Below are positions 23,077-36,639 of a stretch of 64,000 nucleotides of DNA, one piece after another. The notes below the pieces were generated by a model. The model saw nothing but the letters and a program-made list of their open reading frames with translations. It had not been told where the DNA came from and made no database searches. Each line of letters starts with the position of its first letter. The stretch's first letter is position 1. The position numbers were made by a program, and so were the translations under genes. Source of the stretch: Bolinopsis microptera (lineage: Eukaryota; Ctenophora; Tentaculata; Lobata; Bolinopsidae); assembly GCF_026151205.1 (NCBI RefSeq), contig NC_087084.1:6503538-6567537 (forward strand), given 5' to 3'.

Positions 23077-23690
23077 CCTCAAAATACAGTTTCCTTCCCC
23101 GCCAGTATCCACACAATCCACATATATATATAATACTTCTGCTTTTGTGCACTCGATGACAGCATGGTCATTAAAACCAAACATTAAGATACCCCAACGC
23201 CCCATTCTATTAAACAGATGTTAATGATAGCCCGTGAGTGACACACGCTTTGCGTTTTTCTCTTGTGATTCCGCCCGATAGTTGACAACCGTAAGACTGG
23301 TTACTTTACATGTCACCACACAATTAAAAGGGTATTTAGATTAAAAGCTCGTCAAACATTTTGAGATTGTGAATGGTCCTATTAATTGGCCCCATCTTTT
23401 GTAACTTACAATTAATTATTGTAAGTCTAGAACAGATATATTTGTTTGTTTGTTTGTTTATAGAACCCGTCCCCAATCTCGTATCGGAAAATGACTAAAC
23501 TCAGGTCTGAGTGTGAATACGGGTGGTACCTGCAAGAGTGTTCATTAAGCATTTAGAGTTCTGATTTAGAGAACAGATATTGTTATAGTCACAGTGATTT
23601 GCTACCTTATTAGATAGTGGTAAATTCATTGTCTGAAACAGCTGTCTGAAGCTGAGAATTAATTGCTACCACGAGGGCCAGAGTAAGAGT
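23077..23690. other. Intron sequence, nothing recognised
   Basis: AT-rich sequence right of the foldback element with no exon or repeat of note. Confidence 0.5.
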
Positions 23691-23691
23691 C

Positions 23692-23895
23692 AAGACTCCA
23701 GACCCAGACTCCAGACTCCAGACTCCAAACTCCAGACTCCAGACTCCAGACTCCAGACCCAGACTCCAGAATCCAGACTCCAGACTCCAAACTCCAGACT
23801 CCAGACTCCAGACTCTAGACTCCAGACTCCAGACTCCAGACTCCAGACCCAGACTCCAGACTCCAGTCTCCAGACTCCAAACTCCAGACTCCAGA
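23692..23895. repeat. CAGACTC minisatellite
   Basis: Tandem CCAGACT units with occasional CCAGACC variants. On the minus strand this reads as SLESGVW-type repeats; not a gene. Confidence 0.9.
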
Positions 23896-24278
23896 GCACA
23901 CATATTATTTTGTCCCAGCATTAATATTACCTTATTACTGGTTTCCCTAATTATATAGTACAGTCAAATTAAAAGTATTTAAGACGGTGAATGGTCCTAT
24001 TTAATTTAGGTCCATCTTTTGTAAGTCTAGAACAAATACCGTAGTCATTGTGATTTTGCTGCTTTATGAGATAGTGTGGGAATTATTTGCTACCGCGAGA
24101 CTTTATTTATATTTTCCACCATGAGCCAAATAGACCAATCCTCCTGCCCTGAAAGTAAAACAGTTTGTTTCTATGCCCAGGCCTCATCTTATTCTCGTCT
24201 TATCGCATACTGTATCTGATTGGTTACAAATTGCCTCATCTCAGAGAGAGAGAATATCTCTGCTGCCATATCCCGGAG

Positions 24279-24570
24279 GTACCCTGGTTACCTTGGTTAC
24301 CCTGGTTACCCTGGTTACCTTGGTTACCCTGGTTACCCTGGTTACCCTGGTTACCCTGGTTACCCTGGTTACCCTGGTTACCCTGGTTACCCTGGTTACC
24401 CTGGTTATCCTGGTTACCCTAGTTACCCTAGTAACCCTGGTTACCTTGGTTACCCTAGTAACCCTGGTTACCCTGGTTACCCTGGTTACCCTGGTTACCC
24501 TGGTTACCTTGGTTACCCTAGTAACCCTGGTTACCCTGGTTACCCTGGTTACCCTGGTTACCCTGGTTAG
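24279..24570. repeat. 9-bp minisatellite (GGTTACCCT)
   Basis: About 32 tandem units. The length is a multiple of three, so three frames are open (PWLPWL, TLVTLV, GYPGYP). There is no start context, no splice site and no domain, so these are not coding. Confidence 0.92.
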
Positions 24571-27500
24571 TGGTTACCGTGGTTATATTACCCTGGTCCA
24601 ACCTTGTAGGAATTTATAAAATATAATATTCTTTGTCCAAGATAAGAAGATAAGGCAAGAGATCCCTTGTATCATAGTAGTTAGCTTTGTAATTGATTAT
24701 TGAAGTATAAACACTAGTCAGGGAGTTGGTTCATCCTACTGACTTAATGACCACTCACCACACACGATATCATTATTAATTACTCCTTAGTCAGTCGTAT
24801 TTACTCAATTATAGCAAGCTTTAATTAGTGTTAAATTAGCTTCCCACCAATACGAACACCAATTAAGATCAACTATCCTGCCTATATTACTTAACACACC
24901 AACCAATATCTAACCTACCTGCTTTTGTTAAAGTATTACTTACCACATCATTACTCCTTATCAACGCCCTTTTTAAAATCAATTTTTTTAATTTTTTAAC
25001 CCAATTAAAACAAAACCCTTTTTTTTTCCCTGAATATATTTGGGGTTTCAAATAATAAAAACGTCAATTTTAAAATTATTTAGCGTGAGGGCCCTTTTAA
25101 AATGTTTACTGAATTCTAAAAAAATTCCGAGTATTTATTTCCCTTTTAAAATTTGGAATTTCCAACTTTTTTATTCCCCATAATCCTTTGACCTTTTTCG
25201 CCCTTTTTTAAAAACCGTTTTTTTTTTTCATTTAAACGGTTCAAAAAATTGGTTAAAATTTGCTATATTGGGAATAAAACCTTTTATATAAACCCTTTAC
25301 GTTTTAAGGGTTACTGGTCCTGGATTTAAAGGGGTTTCCAGGGGTTCCCACGGTGTACCTTGGCCTCCCCTTTTACCCTTTTTTCCCCTTTATAACCGTT
25401 TAGGGGTTAAAAGGGGGTTCTTTACCTTTTACCAAAAAAGGGGTTAAACCTTTAAAATTGGACCCGGAAACCTATTTACACTTATAACCCTTTAACTATA
25501 ACCGGGTTTTTTGGAAACCTTACGGTTACCCTGTATTGTCCCGGTTTTTCCCGGGTTTTTTTAACCTTAAAGGGTTCCCCCGTTAGGGTTAGGGTTTTAT
25601 AAGTTTTCGGATTCGGACCCTCGTCCCGGGGTACCGGGGGTTTATAAAACCTGTCCCGGTTACCGGTTCCCGTTGGTTGGACCGGTCCCGGTTCCCTGGA
25701 CCTGTTACCTTTCAATTCAGGAAAATTTTTTTTCAGGAGTAAGGAAAAAAGCTTAAAAGTATATATGCTTTTTTTTTGTAAAAACACTTAGGATTGGGGT
25801 TGGCAAGATTAGACACACACACATCGAAATCTTTTAATTCCCTTAGCAGAGTTTTTAAAAGGGGGGCCCATTTTAAAAGTATACCCCCTTTTAAATCCCC
25901 CTAATTCAAGGGTTCCCCCCGATTTAAAACCCTAAAACAAACTCTCAATTTTAATTTACTTATTCCTATTTTTAAAACTTTACCAAGAGGATTAAAAGGT
26001 AACCTAATTTTTCCTAAACTTTCTCCCCATGGGGGGTTGGAAGAATTTTCCCTATAACTATTACAATGTGCCCCTTCCCTGGTGGAGGGGAGGGGGATAA
26101 AAAAATCATTGTTTTAATTCCCTAACCTTGTTAAATCTATGGCTTAAAATTTCTTTTTAAAACCCTTTTTTCCCCAATCAGTTAAAACTTATTATGCTTT
26201 TCTCCCTTTTCCTTCCCCAGGGGTTTTTCAAATAAACCTTAAAAGGTTTTTAATCTCCTAATTCAGTTTTCCCTATTAAAAACCTTAAAAAACATTTTTT
26301 AATTTTCAATTGTCATGGAAGTGCCCCTTGCAGGTTTTAAAACCTTGGCAGGGAGATAAATTTAAACGCTATAATGTCTGAAAATAAAACGCTTTTTTTA
26401 TACCAGGGGGATCAAAATAAACCTTTAAGTCAACAGCCCCAAACCCGGGTCAAGGATGCCTGTTCAATAACCCTTATACATTTTCAATTTTAACCTGGTC
26501 GGCATTTCCAGATCCCCTTAAGCTTTCCTGTGAAACCTGGGGCCCCGGGAAAAGAATTTTAAAATTTATGGGTTAATTTTTTTCTCAGCTTTTTTTTTTC
26601 CCAATTCCCATCCCTTTGGTTGGAAGTTAAACCTTTTACCCCCCCTTCGGACGGGGAGGCAATTTTATTTAAAGGATTTTAATTTTTTAGGTTGATGATA
26701 ATCCCTTATAATTCGGTGGGCAATTTTTCAAAGAGGTTAATTTTGGTAATTTTAAAAGGAATTTCTTATCCCATTGGGGATTGGCGGAATTAGAAACCTT
26801 TTTAGGTTTCAAGCCCCCTAATGTAAGGGGGATGAAAAATTTAAGGGCTTATACCTTTTTTATTGTTCCCCTAATTTAACAGTCCCAAAATTTTAAAACC
26901 GCATATATTAAGCATTTCTAATACCCTTAAACCCTTGGAAAGGAGTGCCCACTCTATTATTTTTTAAAGCATCGGGGTCCCGGGATTTCAGTTTAAAAAA
27001 GGGGGTTTGCGTTAGACGTTATAAAACCCACCAAAGAAATGTGCGGCATAACTTATCAAATTAAAGCTTAAAGGTTTTTTCCAATCGTTAAAAACCCTAA
27101 AGCGACATATCGTAAACGACTAATTATAACGATACAACTTAATTGGCTGGTTTTCCATAACCTTTTTATTAATGGTTAAAACCCTTTTGACGGGCGACAA
27201 AAAAACAAAATATTTTCACCACGGCTTTTGAACAAATTTCAGAAATTTAAACGCTAAAAACGTTTATTTTATTTTTTAAATTGGTTTTTTAAAATCCCTC
27301 TAATCATTATACAATTTTTTTTGGGATTACAGAAACAGAACAACAACTATGTACAGTAAAAAAATTCTGCCCAATTGCTTAATTTTGGGTAAATAACAGG
27401 TGTTAGCATTCAGAAATCCAAATCGGGTGACAATTACGGGTTAAAAAATGGGGTTCTCATTAATTGGGGTTGTTGGTGGAAGCATTCGTATTGTATATAA

Positions 27501-30500
27501 TGTGCTAAAGGCCCGGGTAAAAGGAAAATTGTAATAATCTAGAAACCTTGCTGCGGGTCTAGATACTTGTAAATTTTTAATAGTAAACCGCTTTTTTCCG
27601 GGATTTTTAAATCGAGAAAACGTTTGCCAAATTTAAAAAAATCTTTAAAAGGGGTTTTTAACAATGTCAAATGGTTATTGTTTACCTAACCTCCCCCCAA
27701 GCAAGTGTTAAAAATTTTTTGGGAATACAAGGAAAAACCGTTTTACACTTACGTTTAGTAAAGGAGGGGTTTTTAAGATAGGAATTGAAATTTTGTGTCC
27801 CGGGTTTTTAAAATTAGGGAAAGGGGGGATAAGTTTTGAAATTGTTTTTTAGGTTCCAAAAAAAAATATTGGAATTTTTTGGCAAAGGGAAAATTAAGAG
27901 CCTTCCCCGGGTTTTTAATCCAAATACACACCTTTAAACAATCAATAAATAAATTTTTTTGTTTATTATTTTAAAAATTAAACATGTTTTCCTTGTTAAT
28001 CAGATAAATGGCCATCAGCCCCTTTTTCATTATATAATGTTTTTCGATATCGCCAAACAATTTTTTTAAACAAAATATATTTTTATCTTCCTCATGTTCA
28101 TTTAAATTTTTATCACCACTCTGCTTGAGAAATTCCAACATTCGACAAAAATCAACGATTTGGCTATCCTATTAAATTAACCCCAAAAAAGGGGGACCCA
28201 TAATGGGGCACCCCCACCAACCATGGAATATTTTAAGCTGAACATGCCAAATAAAATTTGATAAACAGCAATTAATCTTTCAATTCAATTCGACCCACAG
28301 GGTAAATTTACAAACTATCCAACATTTGAATTGCAAATGACGGGCAACCTATTGGGTTATTTTTGGAGCCAACTCGGCTTTTACTAGCCCCAAAATTTAA
28401 CGGACTTTGGTTTTTAGGGTTTTGCACTACAAAGGGTTTTACTTCCTATCCCCCAAACCCCTAAAACCCCAAATTCCCCCCTTAACCACAATTTAATTAA
28501 AAGGCCCTAAAATATTGAATTGTTTTTACTAGTTTTTCCGGACCAAATTTTTTGCCATTCCCCATGTAACCCTTTTAACCTATTGTTTTTTGTTGCCCTT
28601 TGAGCCCCAAAAACAATAAAGATACTTAGCCCAAAGTTTACAAGAGTTCCTTAAAATTCAGCAATTTAATAGAATAAAAGCTTCTATCCAAAGCCCTTTA
28701 AAACCTTAAATCCCCGGTTACCCGGGTTCCAAGGGCACTTATTTTAGGGGCAACAAATTTTACCAAAGAAATTGAGTCGCAAATTAAACGGTTAAAGGTA
28801 ATGATTTAATTTCGGCATTTTCCCCGTTCCCCCATTATCCTTAAAAGGTTAAGGTTTCTAATGCCAACCAGCAAGGGGAAATGAAAAGGTGAAAATGATA
28901 TCCTTTAAACTGATCATAACTCCGGTGACCAGGTTTCAGAAACCATTATGGGGCCACTAATTTCCATTTTAAACCATTAGCAGTTTTAAAACCTTAAGGG
29001 CTTTTTTCCAAAACTTTCCGGCGGAAATCACAATAAAAATTTTAATTTTTAATTTAAAAACCAACCGGCAAGGTTAAAAAATAAAAAAACGACCAAAGTA
29101 TATTAAAATCTACCCCCGTCCCCCAGTTGTAAAACAAAACGATGGGCACCCATTTTTGGGTTAAGGGAATGCGCTTTAAGGGTTTAAATTGCCGACAAGG
29201 TTTGGAATTACGGCATTGAAAGGTTATGCGAAACGGAACCCCGTTGGAAGCGGGGACATTGAAGTAAAGCCTTATAATCTTGCAACCCATGCTTGTTAAA
29301 GGGAAAAGGGTGAAAAGGACAAACCCCAAATTTTTAAATCCGGGGTTGCGGCACCCCATTCTCAGAACCCCAGAAATTCCGAAGTTAGGGAATTGGAATC
29401 GCTATAACCTTTTAATTCCGGTCCCCTTTTCCCATCACTGGGGCGCTCCGTTAAAGGTTAATTCCGGCTAGGGCCATGGTGGAAGAAGCGGTAAACGTAA
29501 AACCCAAAATTGCCGTTAACGATTTCTAAAAACGTTTAATCGATTATGCTTTATAAAGAAATTTGGATTTTGATTAAATTTTAAAACGAAAAACCCCGGT
29601 TTTTTTAAAACGAAAAATTTCCCCCCAAATGTTTTAACCCCCTTGGTTAAAAAACGCCCGTCGATATCCCAAGTTATATTTTTTTTTAATCCCACAAAAA
29701 AGTTTTCAAACCTCCCCACGCTAGTAAGGCCAAAAGGGTTATCGTTTTAAATAAAAACGCTTTATGGAATTGCCCCCTTATGGATATAACCCTTTTTTGG
29801 ACCAACAATCTTTAAAAAGCGTTGGCGGTAAAAGGCCCAAAAACCCCCCAAAAAAGGGAATTACCCCCATCATAAATATCGTTTTAAGGGCTTCCACTTT
29901 CCTTAGTTAGAACTCATAATCCCGTAATCACTTATTCTGGCTGTAGTGTGTCCGATACAAATTACAGACACCTTCCAACAAAATTTTTTTTTTTCTTCCT
30001 TTAAAAAAAAATTTGGATTTTCTTTTTAAAAAACATAGTTTAAAACGATTTCCCCCAAATTTTAGACATAGTTATTCCCCAACAACAGAAACACAAAATA
30101 CTAAGAATCTTTGAAACCTCTAATCCCTCGGGCAATTCCCAACCCTGAACACCTCCCGGGGGCACCGAATTTTATTTTTTTACCCACCCCCTTGTCTTCG
30201 AACTTGTTCCGTAAAAGAAAACCCTAATCGTTCCCCCCTACCACCCGGGTGGGATTACCCACCCTGACCACCCTTGGCGGACCCTGGCCTGTGTGGGTGT
30301 TAACGTTCAAAACTCCAGTATACCACCTGGAAATTGCTTCATCAATTTTTCCCCAAAAGAAAACAGGAATAATCTTTTCCCTAACCCTTACCATATAAAA
30401 ACTTGTTGAAGGGCTCATGAAATTTTAACCAACTGCAGTATAAAAAATCCACATTTGTTTAAACCTTAACATCATGGTGATCCCTTAACCCCTTTGGCTT

Positions 30501-31425
30501 CTCACCCCCGTTACCTGCAGGGGGTTTTTTGGGACATTTCTTTATTACCCTTTAACCTGGTTTGTCCGTAAAAGGCGAAAATTGAATTAATCTCGGTAAC
30601 CCCCTAGGGCTTTCCACTTAGGCGGTACCTGTTGTCTTTACACCAACCCCCATAAAATCCACCCTTAAATACCACCAATTTTCAAACAAAAAAAAGAACT
30701 CCCAACCCCAAATTCCCCTTTATATAACACTTTTTTCTTACCTCCACTCAAATCTCCACCCAACCGGCATAAACATTTCCACAACTTTAAAAACCCCAAC
30801 TTATCATATACCAACTCCTTCAACCCCTTCTATACCCAAAACCCCAAAGGTTTAATTTTGGGGGTTTTCTTTGTGAAAAGACATAGGGCTGATAAAATCG
30901 TGTTTAAAAAAACTTCAGTCAGGCTCGTATGGTTCAGCTGTTGTGGGTTAGATCTTAAAAACTCATAAAATTATCGAAAATTTTTAATAAAAAAAAGCGG
31001 GGTTTGGTAAGTAAATAAAGTATTTAAATGTGGTGAGTGAATAGCCCTTTTGAGGTTTTAAAATTTGTGGAGCTAGCTAAATTTAATGAAAGATTGTTTT
31101 GTTTCGAAATTTGACTATTTTAAGTGGTTTTTACTGAAATTGTTTGTTTCGTGGGAATTAAAAAGCTCGTTGTTTAAATTAGATTATTTTATTTAAGACT
31201 TCAAATTTGCAATTTGTTGAGTATTTAAATTAAATTTGAAAACTGTTAAAATGTTGCGAGGATTTGTTTATCATTTATTTGAAAAAATCACGGGGCCCCC
31301 ATCTTCCATCCATCCAAATCCCTCCAAATGTAAACCCCCCGTTTTAGTGCCCACTGTCCCACAGCAAGAAAAATCTCAATCCTCGGGGTTTAATACACAG
31401 TACTTAATGACAATTACTTACTCCC

Positions 31426-31640
31426 TAAGGCCCGTATTCACCAAATTTGGTTTAAAGTACGCCCTTTAAAAGGGAAAGAAATTTTAAGTGTCACTTAAAG
31501 TGCCCTTAAAAGTTGGCCCCCAAATCGACATACTTTTACCAACTGGAAATACCTCAACTTTAATTTATAGGCTGACCTCCCACTTATGCTCTAAGTGGGA
31601 GGTCGACCTATAACTCAAAATGGTATTCAACAATAATGAT
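31426..31640 (+). repeat. Direct repeat flanking the Harbinger region, left copy
   Basis: Starts TAAGGCCCGTATTCACCAAA, like a PIF/Harbinger end next to a 3-bp TAA target. It contains a perfect hairpin (GACCTCCCACTTA and its complement, about 31573-31603). A diverged copy lies at 34371 in the same orientation, not inverted as a terminal repeat should be. Confidence 0.55.
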
Positions 31641-31974
31641 CACTGATGTGACCCTTTCAGCGGAAAATTAGAAATAAAAAGTGACAAACCAGTTTTGGGA
31701 GGGGTGTGTTTAGAACTTGGGAGGTGACTGTTTTGGTGATTGGCATCATGTCAGAAGCTTGCGAATGTGCCCTTATTTAATTTGTATTCGATTGTCCGTT
31801 TCCTTTTTTTGCAATTTTGTACCCCTTTGAGATTTAAAAAAGACCTGCAATTTCCAATATTGCCTAGTTCATTGCAATTTTGTTAGATCCAGAAAAATGG
31901 TGATTTTGATGACTTGTTAGACCTACAGAAATTTTTGGGAAGTTTCTAGAGGTTCATCGCAGGCCCTGCACTTT

Positions 31975-32790
31975 AAGAGATCGACTGAATCCACTTGAGG
32001 CCTACGATGAGTCGATTTTTATCACCGTTTTCGTTTAAGAAAAAGGGGGGGTTTTTTCTTCGATTCCACCAATCTGTGGAGCCTTTTTCCTCAGTATAGA
32101 AAACAAACAAATTTCCCCCAATGAGCCCGATGCAGCAGCTCTCTGTGGCGCAACGGTTTTTTGCCACTGGGATTTTCAGATATCTTGAGCGACTTTCGGG
32201 GCTTTAGCCCAGTCACAGTGTGGTCGACAGTGCACAGAGTAACTAACGCTATCGCTACAACTTTCAAGCCAGATTAGTTTTTTCCAGATGACACAAGGAA
32301 ACTAACAAATGGTTTTTAGAATACTGTGGGTTTGCCTGCTGTAAAGTGGGTTGTGGACGGTTCACCATTCCATTCAGAGTCCGGGGTTTGGATAGGGAAA
32401 TTGTTTGGGATGTCGAAAAACATTTCTCCTTTATCACGCAATTTGTGTGCGATGAGAAGCAAAGAATCATTGACGTGGTTGTGGATGGCCTGGAAGTACT
32501 CACGACAGCAGAATTTGAAACAATTCTAAGCTTAGCACTGACTTCGAAACTGGATGGGCAGGAACTCCTTGTGATCGGCTATCCCTTGACCCCGTATTTG
32601 ATGACCCCTTAAACCCCCACCCTCCAAATTCAAGAACAAAGGGGAAATTCAACAAGGCACTATGGGGTGTCTTCTTAAACGGAGATGGCCATGTCTTAGC
32701 AGAGGATTGAGGTCTCTCAACAAGTTCCCAAAATTCATAGTGGCTTGCGCAGTGCTACTCACTTTCCTTAATTTGGCTTATTTGTCACCT
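31975..32790 (+). pseudogene. Frameshifted PIF/Harbinger transposase
   Basis: Fragments in alternating frames line up with Harbinger transposases in the right order: FYHRFRLRK, LSVAQRFFATGIFR, STVHRVTNAIA, FPDDT, LPAVKWVVDGSPF (usual GCIDGTH), VCDEKQRIIDVV, GWPGSTHDSRI (the conserved GSTHDSRI with its catalytic aspartate), GYPLTPYLMTP and LKRRWPCLSRGLRSL. At least four frame changes and in-frame stops break it. It is either an old copy or a good copy damaged by the indel errors of this block. These enzymes cut and paste DNA at TWA targets. Confidence 0.85.
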
Positions 32791-33119
32791 CTTTTGTTTA
32801 TTCTACAGATTGACATGTTTAGTTACCCCATTTGGGTGAAGTTTATTTGAGAGACTGTCGGGACTCTTTTTTTGGGACGGAATTCTTACTGTATTACCCT
32901 TGAGACATTTTCTTGATCAGAGCCAATAGTTTTCATTTTTTTCGAGTTCTTACGAGAAAATGTTACTCACTAAAAAAATGTATACAATCTGTAATTATCA
33001 TTTGAAATAAAATTGCAGTTCAACCCGTTTACATAGTTGATAGTTCAATCGCCAAAACTTTACTTTTCAAAACTGTTCTCTTTGACGTACAATTTGAATT
33101 CTATCAGCATATTTTATAC

Positions 33120-34023
33120 ATATTCATATCATCATCAGGATGAGCGACAAGATTTTATAAGAAAACATGAAAAAGGAAGAGGTAGCAGCTGTAGAGATAC
33201 CGATAAAAAGAAAAGAGCACCAGAAGACCAAAATTTAGAGCGGAGGAGAGAGCGTATCTTGTTAAGTTGGTTGACGAGAAAAAAGACATTCTGGAAATCG
33301 AAAGTCACCAGTCGGACATAAGAGACATAAATAAAAAGCAAAGACTTGGAGAGAGCTAACTGCTCAATTCAACTCTGGTTGTATTCAGCCCCTATACAAA
33401 GGAATTGCGGAGAGCTCAAAAAAAATGGACAACCTTAAATATGAGGCAAAAAAGTCTGCACAGCCGGAAAAAAGAGCTCACCAAAACTGGGGGGGTAAAG
33501 GCGACATTGCCGTACCCGATGAAGTGGGTCATGCCTAGAGAGCATCATCAAAGGAGGAATAAAACCCCCTCAAGTGTGAGTTTGACTCTGACCCACCCTT
33601 GGGAGTTTAAAGAAACTGACCCTCACCAGATGTAGAGGGAATAAAACCCGGGTGAAGAGGAGCAAGAGTGCCTTTGCACTTCAGCAAAAAAGTTCGAGCA
33701 TTAGTACCCCAGCAAGCTCAAGAGGGAAAACCCCCGTGGAGGTAAAGAACGAGACAAAGAGGCAGAGAAATTCTCCTGCCTCTCATTTCAGCCCAAGGCA
33801 ACACATAGGGAAAACTGTATGGCAGGATTGGGGTGAAGAGCTTCCCCCAAGCAAGAATGGGTATTCTGGCACTTCAGCAAATTCAGATGCAGCAAATGCC
33901 AAATGCAGCAGGCTGAAAGGCACGAACTTTGTTGGAGATTCAAAAGGGGCCCCCAGGACAACCTGGAAACCCAAAGCCACCTCTACCGATCTGCCTTTCT
34001 CGGCCCGCCTCCTCGCGGCTTGA
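33120..34023 (+). pseudogene. Myb/SANT-like partner protein of the Harbinger element
   Basis: Downstream of the transposase on the same strand, again in several frames: AEERAYLVKLVDEKKDILE, then FNSGCIQPLYKGIAEL, KKMDNLKYEAKKSAQPEKRA and HQNWGG. This is the trihelix-like Myb/SANT pattern of the second Harbinger protein. The last frame, 33652-34023, is uninterrupted, basic and serine-rich and could be its C-terminal part. The two-gene order supports an autonomous-type element. Confidence 0.6.
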
Positions 34024-34370
34024 GAATGGAGACATAGCTGATTTATCGTAATTTTTATTATTTTTATTAAGATTGTTTTTAAACGCTACTACTACTTTTA
34101 CTCTTTAAACACAAAGGTTTTTCTTTGTTCCACAACGGCACAGTAATAATAAAAAATTAACTTCAGATTTTAAAAAATTCATTTACTTCTCAAATTATTT
34201 TAATTTTTGTAATTCAAAAGTATCAAAACTCTTGTCGGATATATCAAAACACATAATGTATATGTGCGACCCGCTACGTATGTAAACTGTGAAAGTAATA
34301 TTTAAGTAGTGAGGGCTAGTAAGGTTGATATAGTGTACCTTAAAAATATCATTTTTTAGTAAGTCCCGTA

Positions 34371-34600
34371 AGGCCCGTATTTACCAAAAATTTTGCCCCT
34401 TTAAAAATTTTGACCTTAAAGGGAAAATTTTTAAGTATCACCTTTTTTTGTCAGCAACAAAAAGTTGTTTAATAGAAAGGGGTAATTACCAAATAAATAG
34501 GGGGGCCCTACTTTAATTTATTTTTGGTTTACCTTCCTTAATTCTCAAAAAGTGAGGTCAACCTTTAACAAAAAATTGTTATTCACCCCCAAAAATCACT
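34371..34600 (+). repeat. Direct repeat flanking the Harbinger region, right copy
   Basis: Starts TAAGGCCCGTATTTACCAAA and follows the left copy at low identity through AGTGAGGTCAACC. Could be the start of a second element of the same family. Confidence 0.5.
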
Positions 34601-36255
34601 GAACTTGAATTTTTTATTGAAAATTTAATGTATGTAAGTAAAAATGTATAAGAACATAGAGTAATCAGGGGGTAAATTAGGGAAAATTTTTCACAGAATT
34701 AAATAGTATGAAAAACAGATTAAAAATTTTACTAAATTAATCCAGGAAGGGGGTGTTAGCAAAAGCTATCAGATGGTAAACCAATGGTTTCCAATTCCCG
34801 TAATAGTTAAACTTGGAAAAACGGGAAAAACCGTTTGTTGAAATTTGTTTGCTCTTGATTAAACTTTTGTATTTTGAATAAAAAACTAGTATTTGAATAA
34901 GAGACCTTGTTAAATACCATAAACACCCGCATAAATCATAAGTTAACAAGGAGGTGACCCACAAGGAACCTTTAAACCCTGGGAGCCAATTAAAAAAATT
35001 ACGTAATTTTTACCTAAAACCGATTTCGAGTTTATAAAGAAATATCCTTTATTCCTCCAAGCCGTTTTTGTTTTCCCCCTAATTTCCTCATAAAAAAAAA
35101 AATAAAAATTTATCATTGAAACCCAAAAGGTTTCAGCTGCTTCTTAGCGAAGGGCTGGACTCTTGTTTCCACAAACAGAAGCTCCAAAAAGAAAAAACCG
35201 TTGGGAAAGTGAAGAAGAGGTAAGAATATTTCCGGCCCCTCCAAACTCATAAGTAACTGGGAAAGAGGACAACAACAGGAAAAAGGGGGGAAAGAGCGGG
35301 CAGAAGAGAACACAAGCGAGAATGGGATGGAAATCACGCACAAATACCCAAAATTGCAGAAAGGAAGAGCTGTTGGAAGGGATTTTGGGAAAGGGCCTAT
35401 ACCAATTCAATTGTGAAAAAGCCAACCTTCTCCACGATTACCATTTCAGGGTGGCCTACACCGCCAACCAGGTAAAACCTATAGCATTGATTTTTTTAAT
35501 AATATTTTACTTCCTCCCTTTTTTAAAATTTACTTAATTTTATCTTAAACCTATTTATTTTGTATTGTTTTTACGGAGCCAGGGACAATTTTTTAAAAGT
35601 TAATGATAAGGATCTTAATACCCTAAATGATCCAAATCTCAATACGTTTAAAACTCTAAATGACCCCAGCCCCCAATTTTAAACCCTAAATTAATAATAA
35701 ACCAACTAATAAATTCATTATTTATAGAATATAACCTTTAACTTATTAAAGATTTTTAAAAATTTTAAAGTAATGGGTTTCTTTTTAAATTTTAAAAAGG
35801 TGTTAAATAGGGTTAAATTTAAAAGTTTAATGTTTTAAAGTGTTATTTTATGTAGAATTTAAAATTTAAAATGTTTTTTAAATAATTTTGAGGGGATTTT
35901 TAAGGAAGTTTAATAAAAAAAAGATCCAATTTTTTGACTCAGATTTTACAAAGGAAAAAGCAACGATCGAAATTCTAAATCTCTAACTGTCTCTTTAAAT
36001 AACCGTGTAATTGCGATTTGAATTTGGCGATGACGAATTAAGTCCTTGCGCGCCCAACAGGTACTCCTGAAGACAGTTTTTACAGGTAAGGAAAAAAAGG
36101 AAAAATACAAAGTTTTCCCAAATAAAAAAATTAAGTATTTTAGGGTAACAATGTTGTTCAAAGTTGTTAATTTAGGCCTTTCCTTTCTATAAAAAAATTG
36201 GGGCCCTTTACCCTTTACAGTGCCCCCAAAAAAAGAGCTATAATCATAATTAATT

Positions 36256-36402
36256 ATCATAACTTTATTTATGTATGTTGCAACCTTGGATTCCTTGGAG
36301 TCCTTGGACCTGGATTCTTCGGCTACTTATCATAATTTTATATATGTATGTTGCAACCTTGAAGTCCTTGGAGTCCTTGGACCTGGATTCTTCGGCTACT
36401 TA
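36256..36402. repeat. Two-copy direct repeat of about 73 bp
   Basis: The block with TATGTATGTTGCAACCTTG and TCCTTGGACCTGGATTCTTC occurs twice in a row just below SLC4 exon 16, at the edge where sequence quality recovers. No coding signal. Confidence 0.85.
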
Positions 36403-36459
36403 AACATGGCATGAAATAAGGCTGTGGCTAGAATCCCACCCCCATTAATTTATGTATAC

Positions 36460-36631
36460 CATATCTAACAAACCTCCAAGGCAAGTAGAGAGCAACATCT
36501 CAATGACTCCGTAGTCCCCTTTAGTGTGTTTACCAGCTAACCCTCCAAAGGTTATAGCAGGGGCTAGCATCAGACCGAACATCAACAGTACACTTTCCAG
36601 TGTCACTAGGTTCATCCCATCTTTTATATCT
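36460..36631 (-). CDS. SLC4 exon 16, first membrane span
   Basis: Acceptor TTTACTAG, donor ATATG|GTATAC; 172 bases. Joins exon 15 as YLS-DIKDG (family: YLSDIRDA). Encodes SVLLMFGLMLAPAITFGGLA then GDYGVIEMLLSTCLGGLL, matching SLC4 membrane span 1 and the start of span 2. Ends in phase 0. Confidence 0.92.
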
Positions 36632-36639
36632 CTAGTAAA

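Larger units (their letters stand above)
24960..36260. other. Block of degraded or low-accuracy sequence
   Basis: From about 24960 the texture changes sharply: homopolymers of 3-6 bases dominate (AAAAGGGG, TTTTAACCC patterns), stops crowd all frames, and recognisable coding sequence at 31.9-34.0 kb breaks frame every few dozen codons. Normal texture returns near 36260. This looks more like uncorrected long-read consensus than biology. The stretch 31540-34370 is milder. Apart from the transposase pair and one direct repeat I can support nothing here, including the SLC4 exons that should be present. Confidence 0.7.

Noticed and set aside
24279-24570. Telomere-like GGTTAC repeat
   Set aside because: The 9-bp GGTTACCCT unit is not a known telomere repeat and lies inside a gene span.
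24165-24619. Three overlapping long frames (PWL, TLV and GYPGYP repeats)
   Set aside because: They are a 9-bp tandem repeat read in three frames; no start context, splice site or domain.
33652-34023. 123-codon frame as an independent gene
   Set aside because: More simply the C-terminal part of the Harbinger Myb-like protein; no separate start signal.
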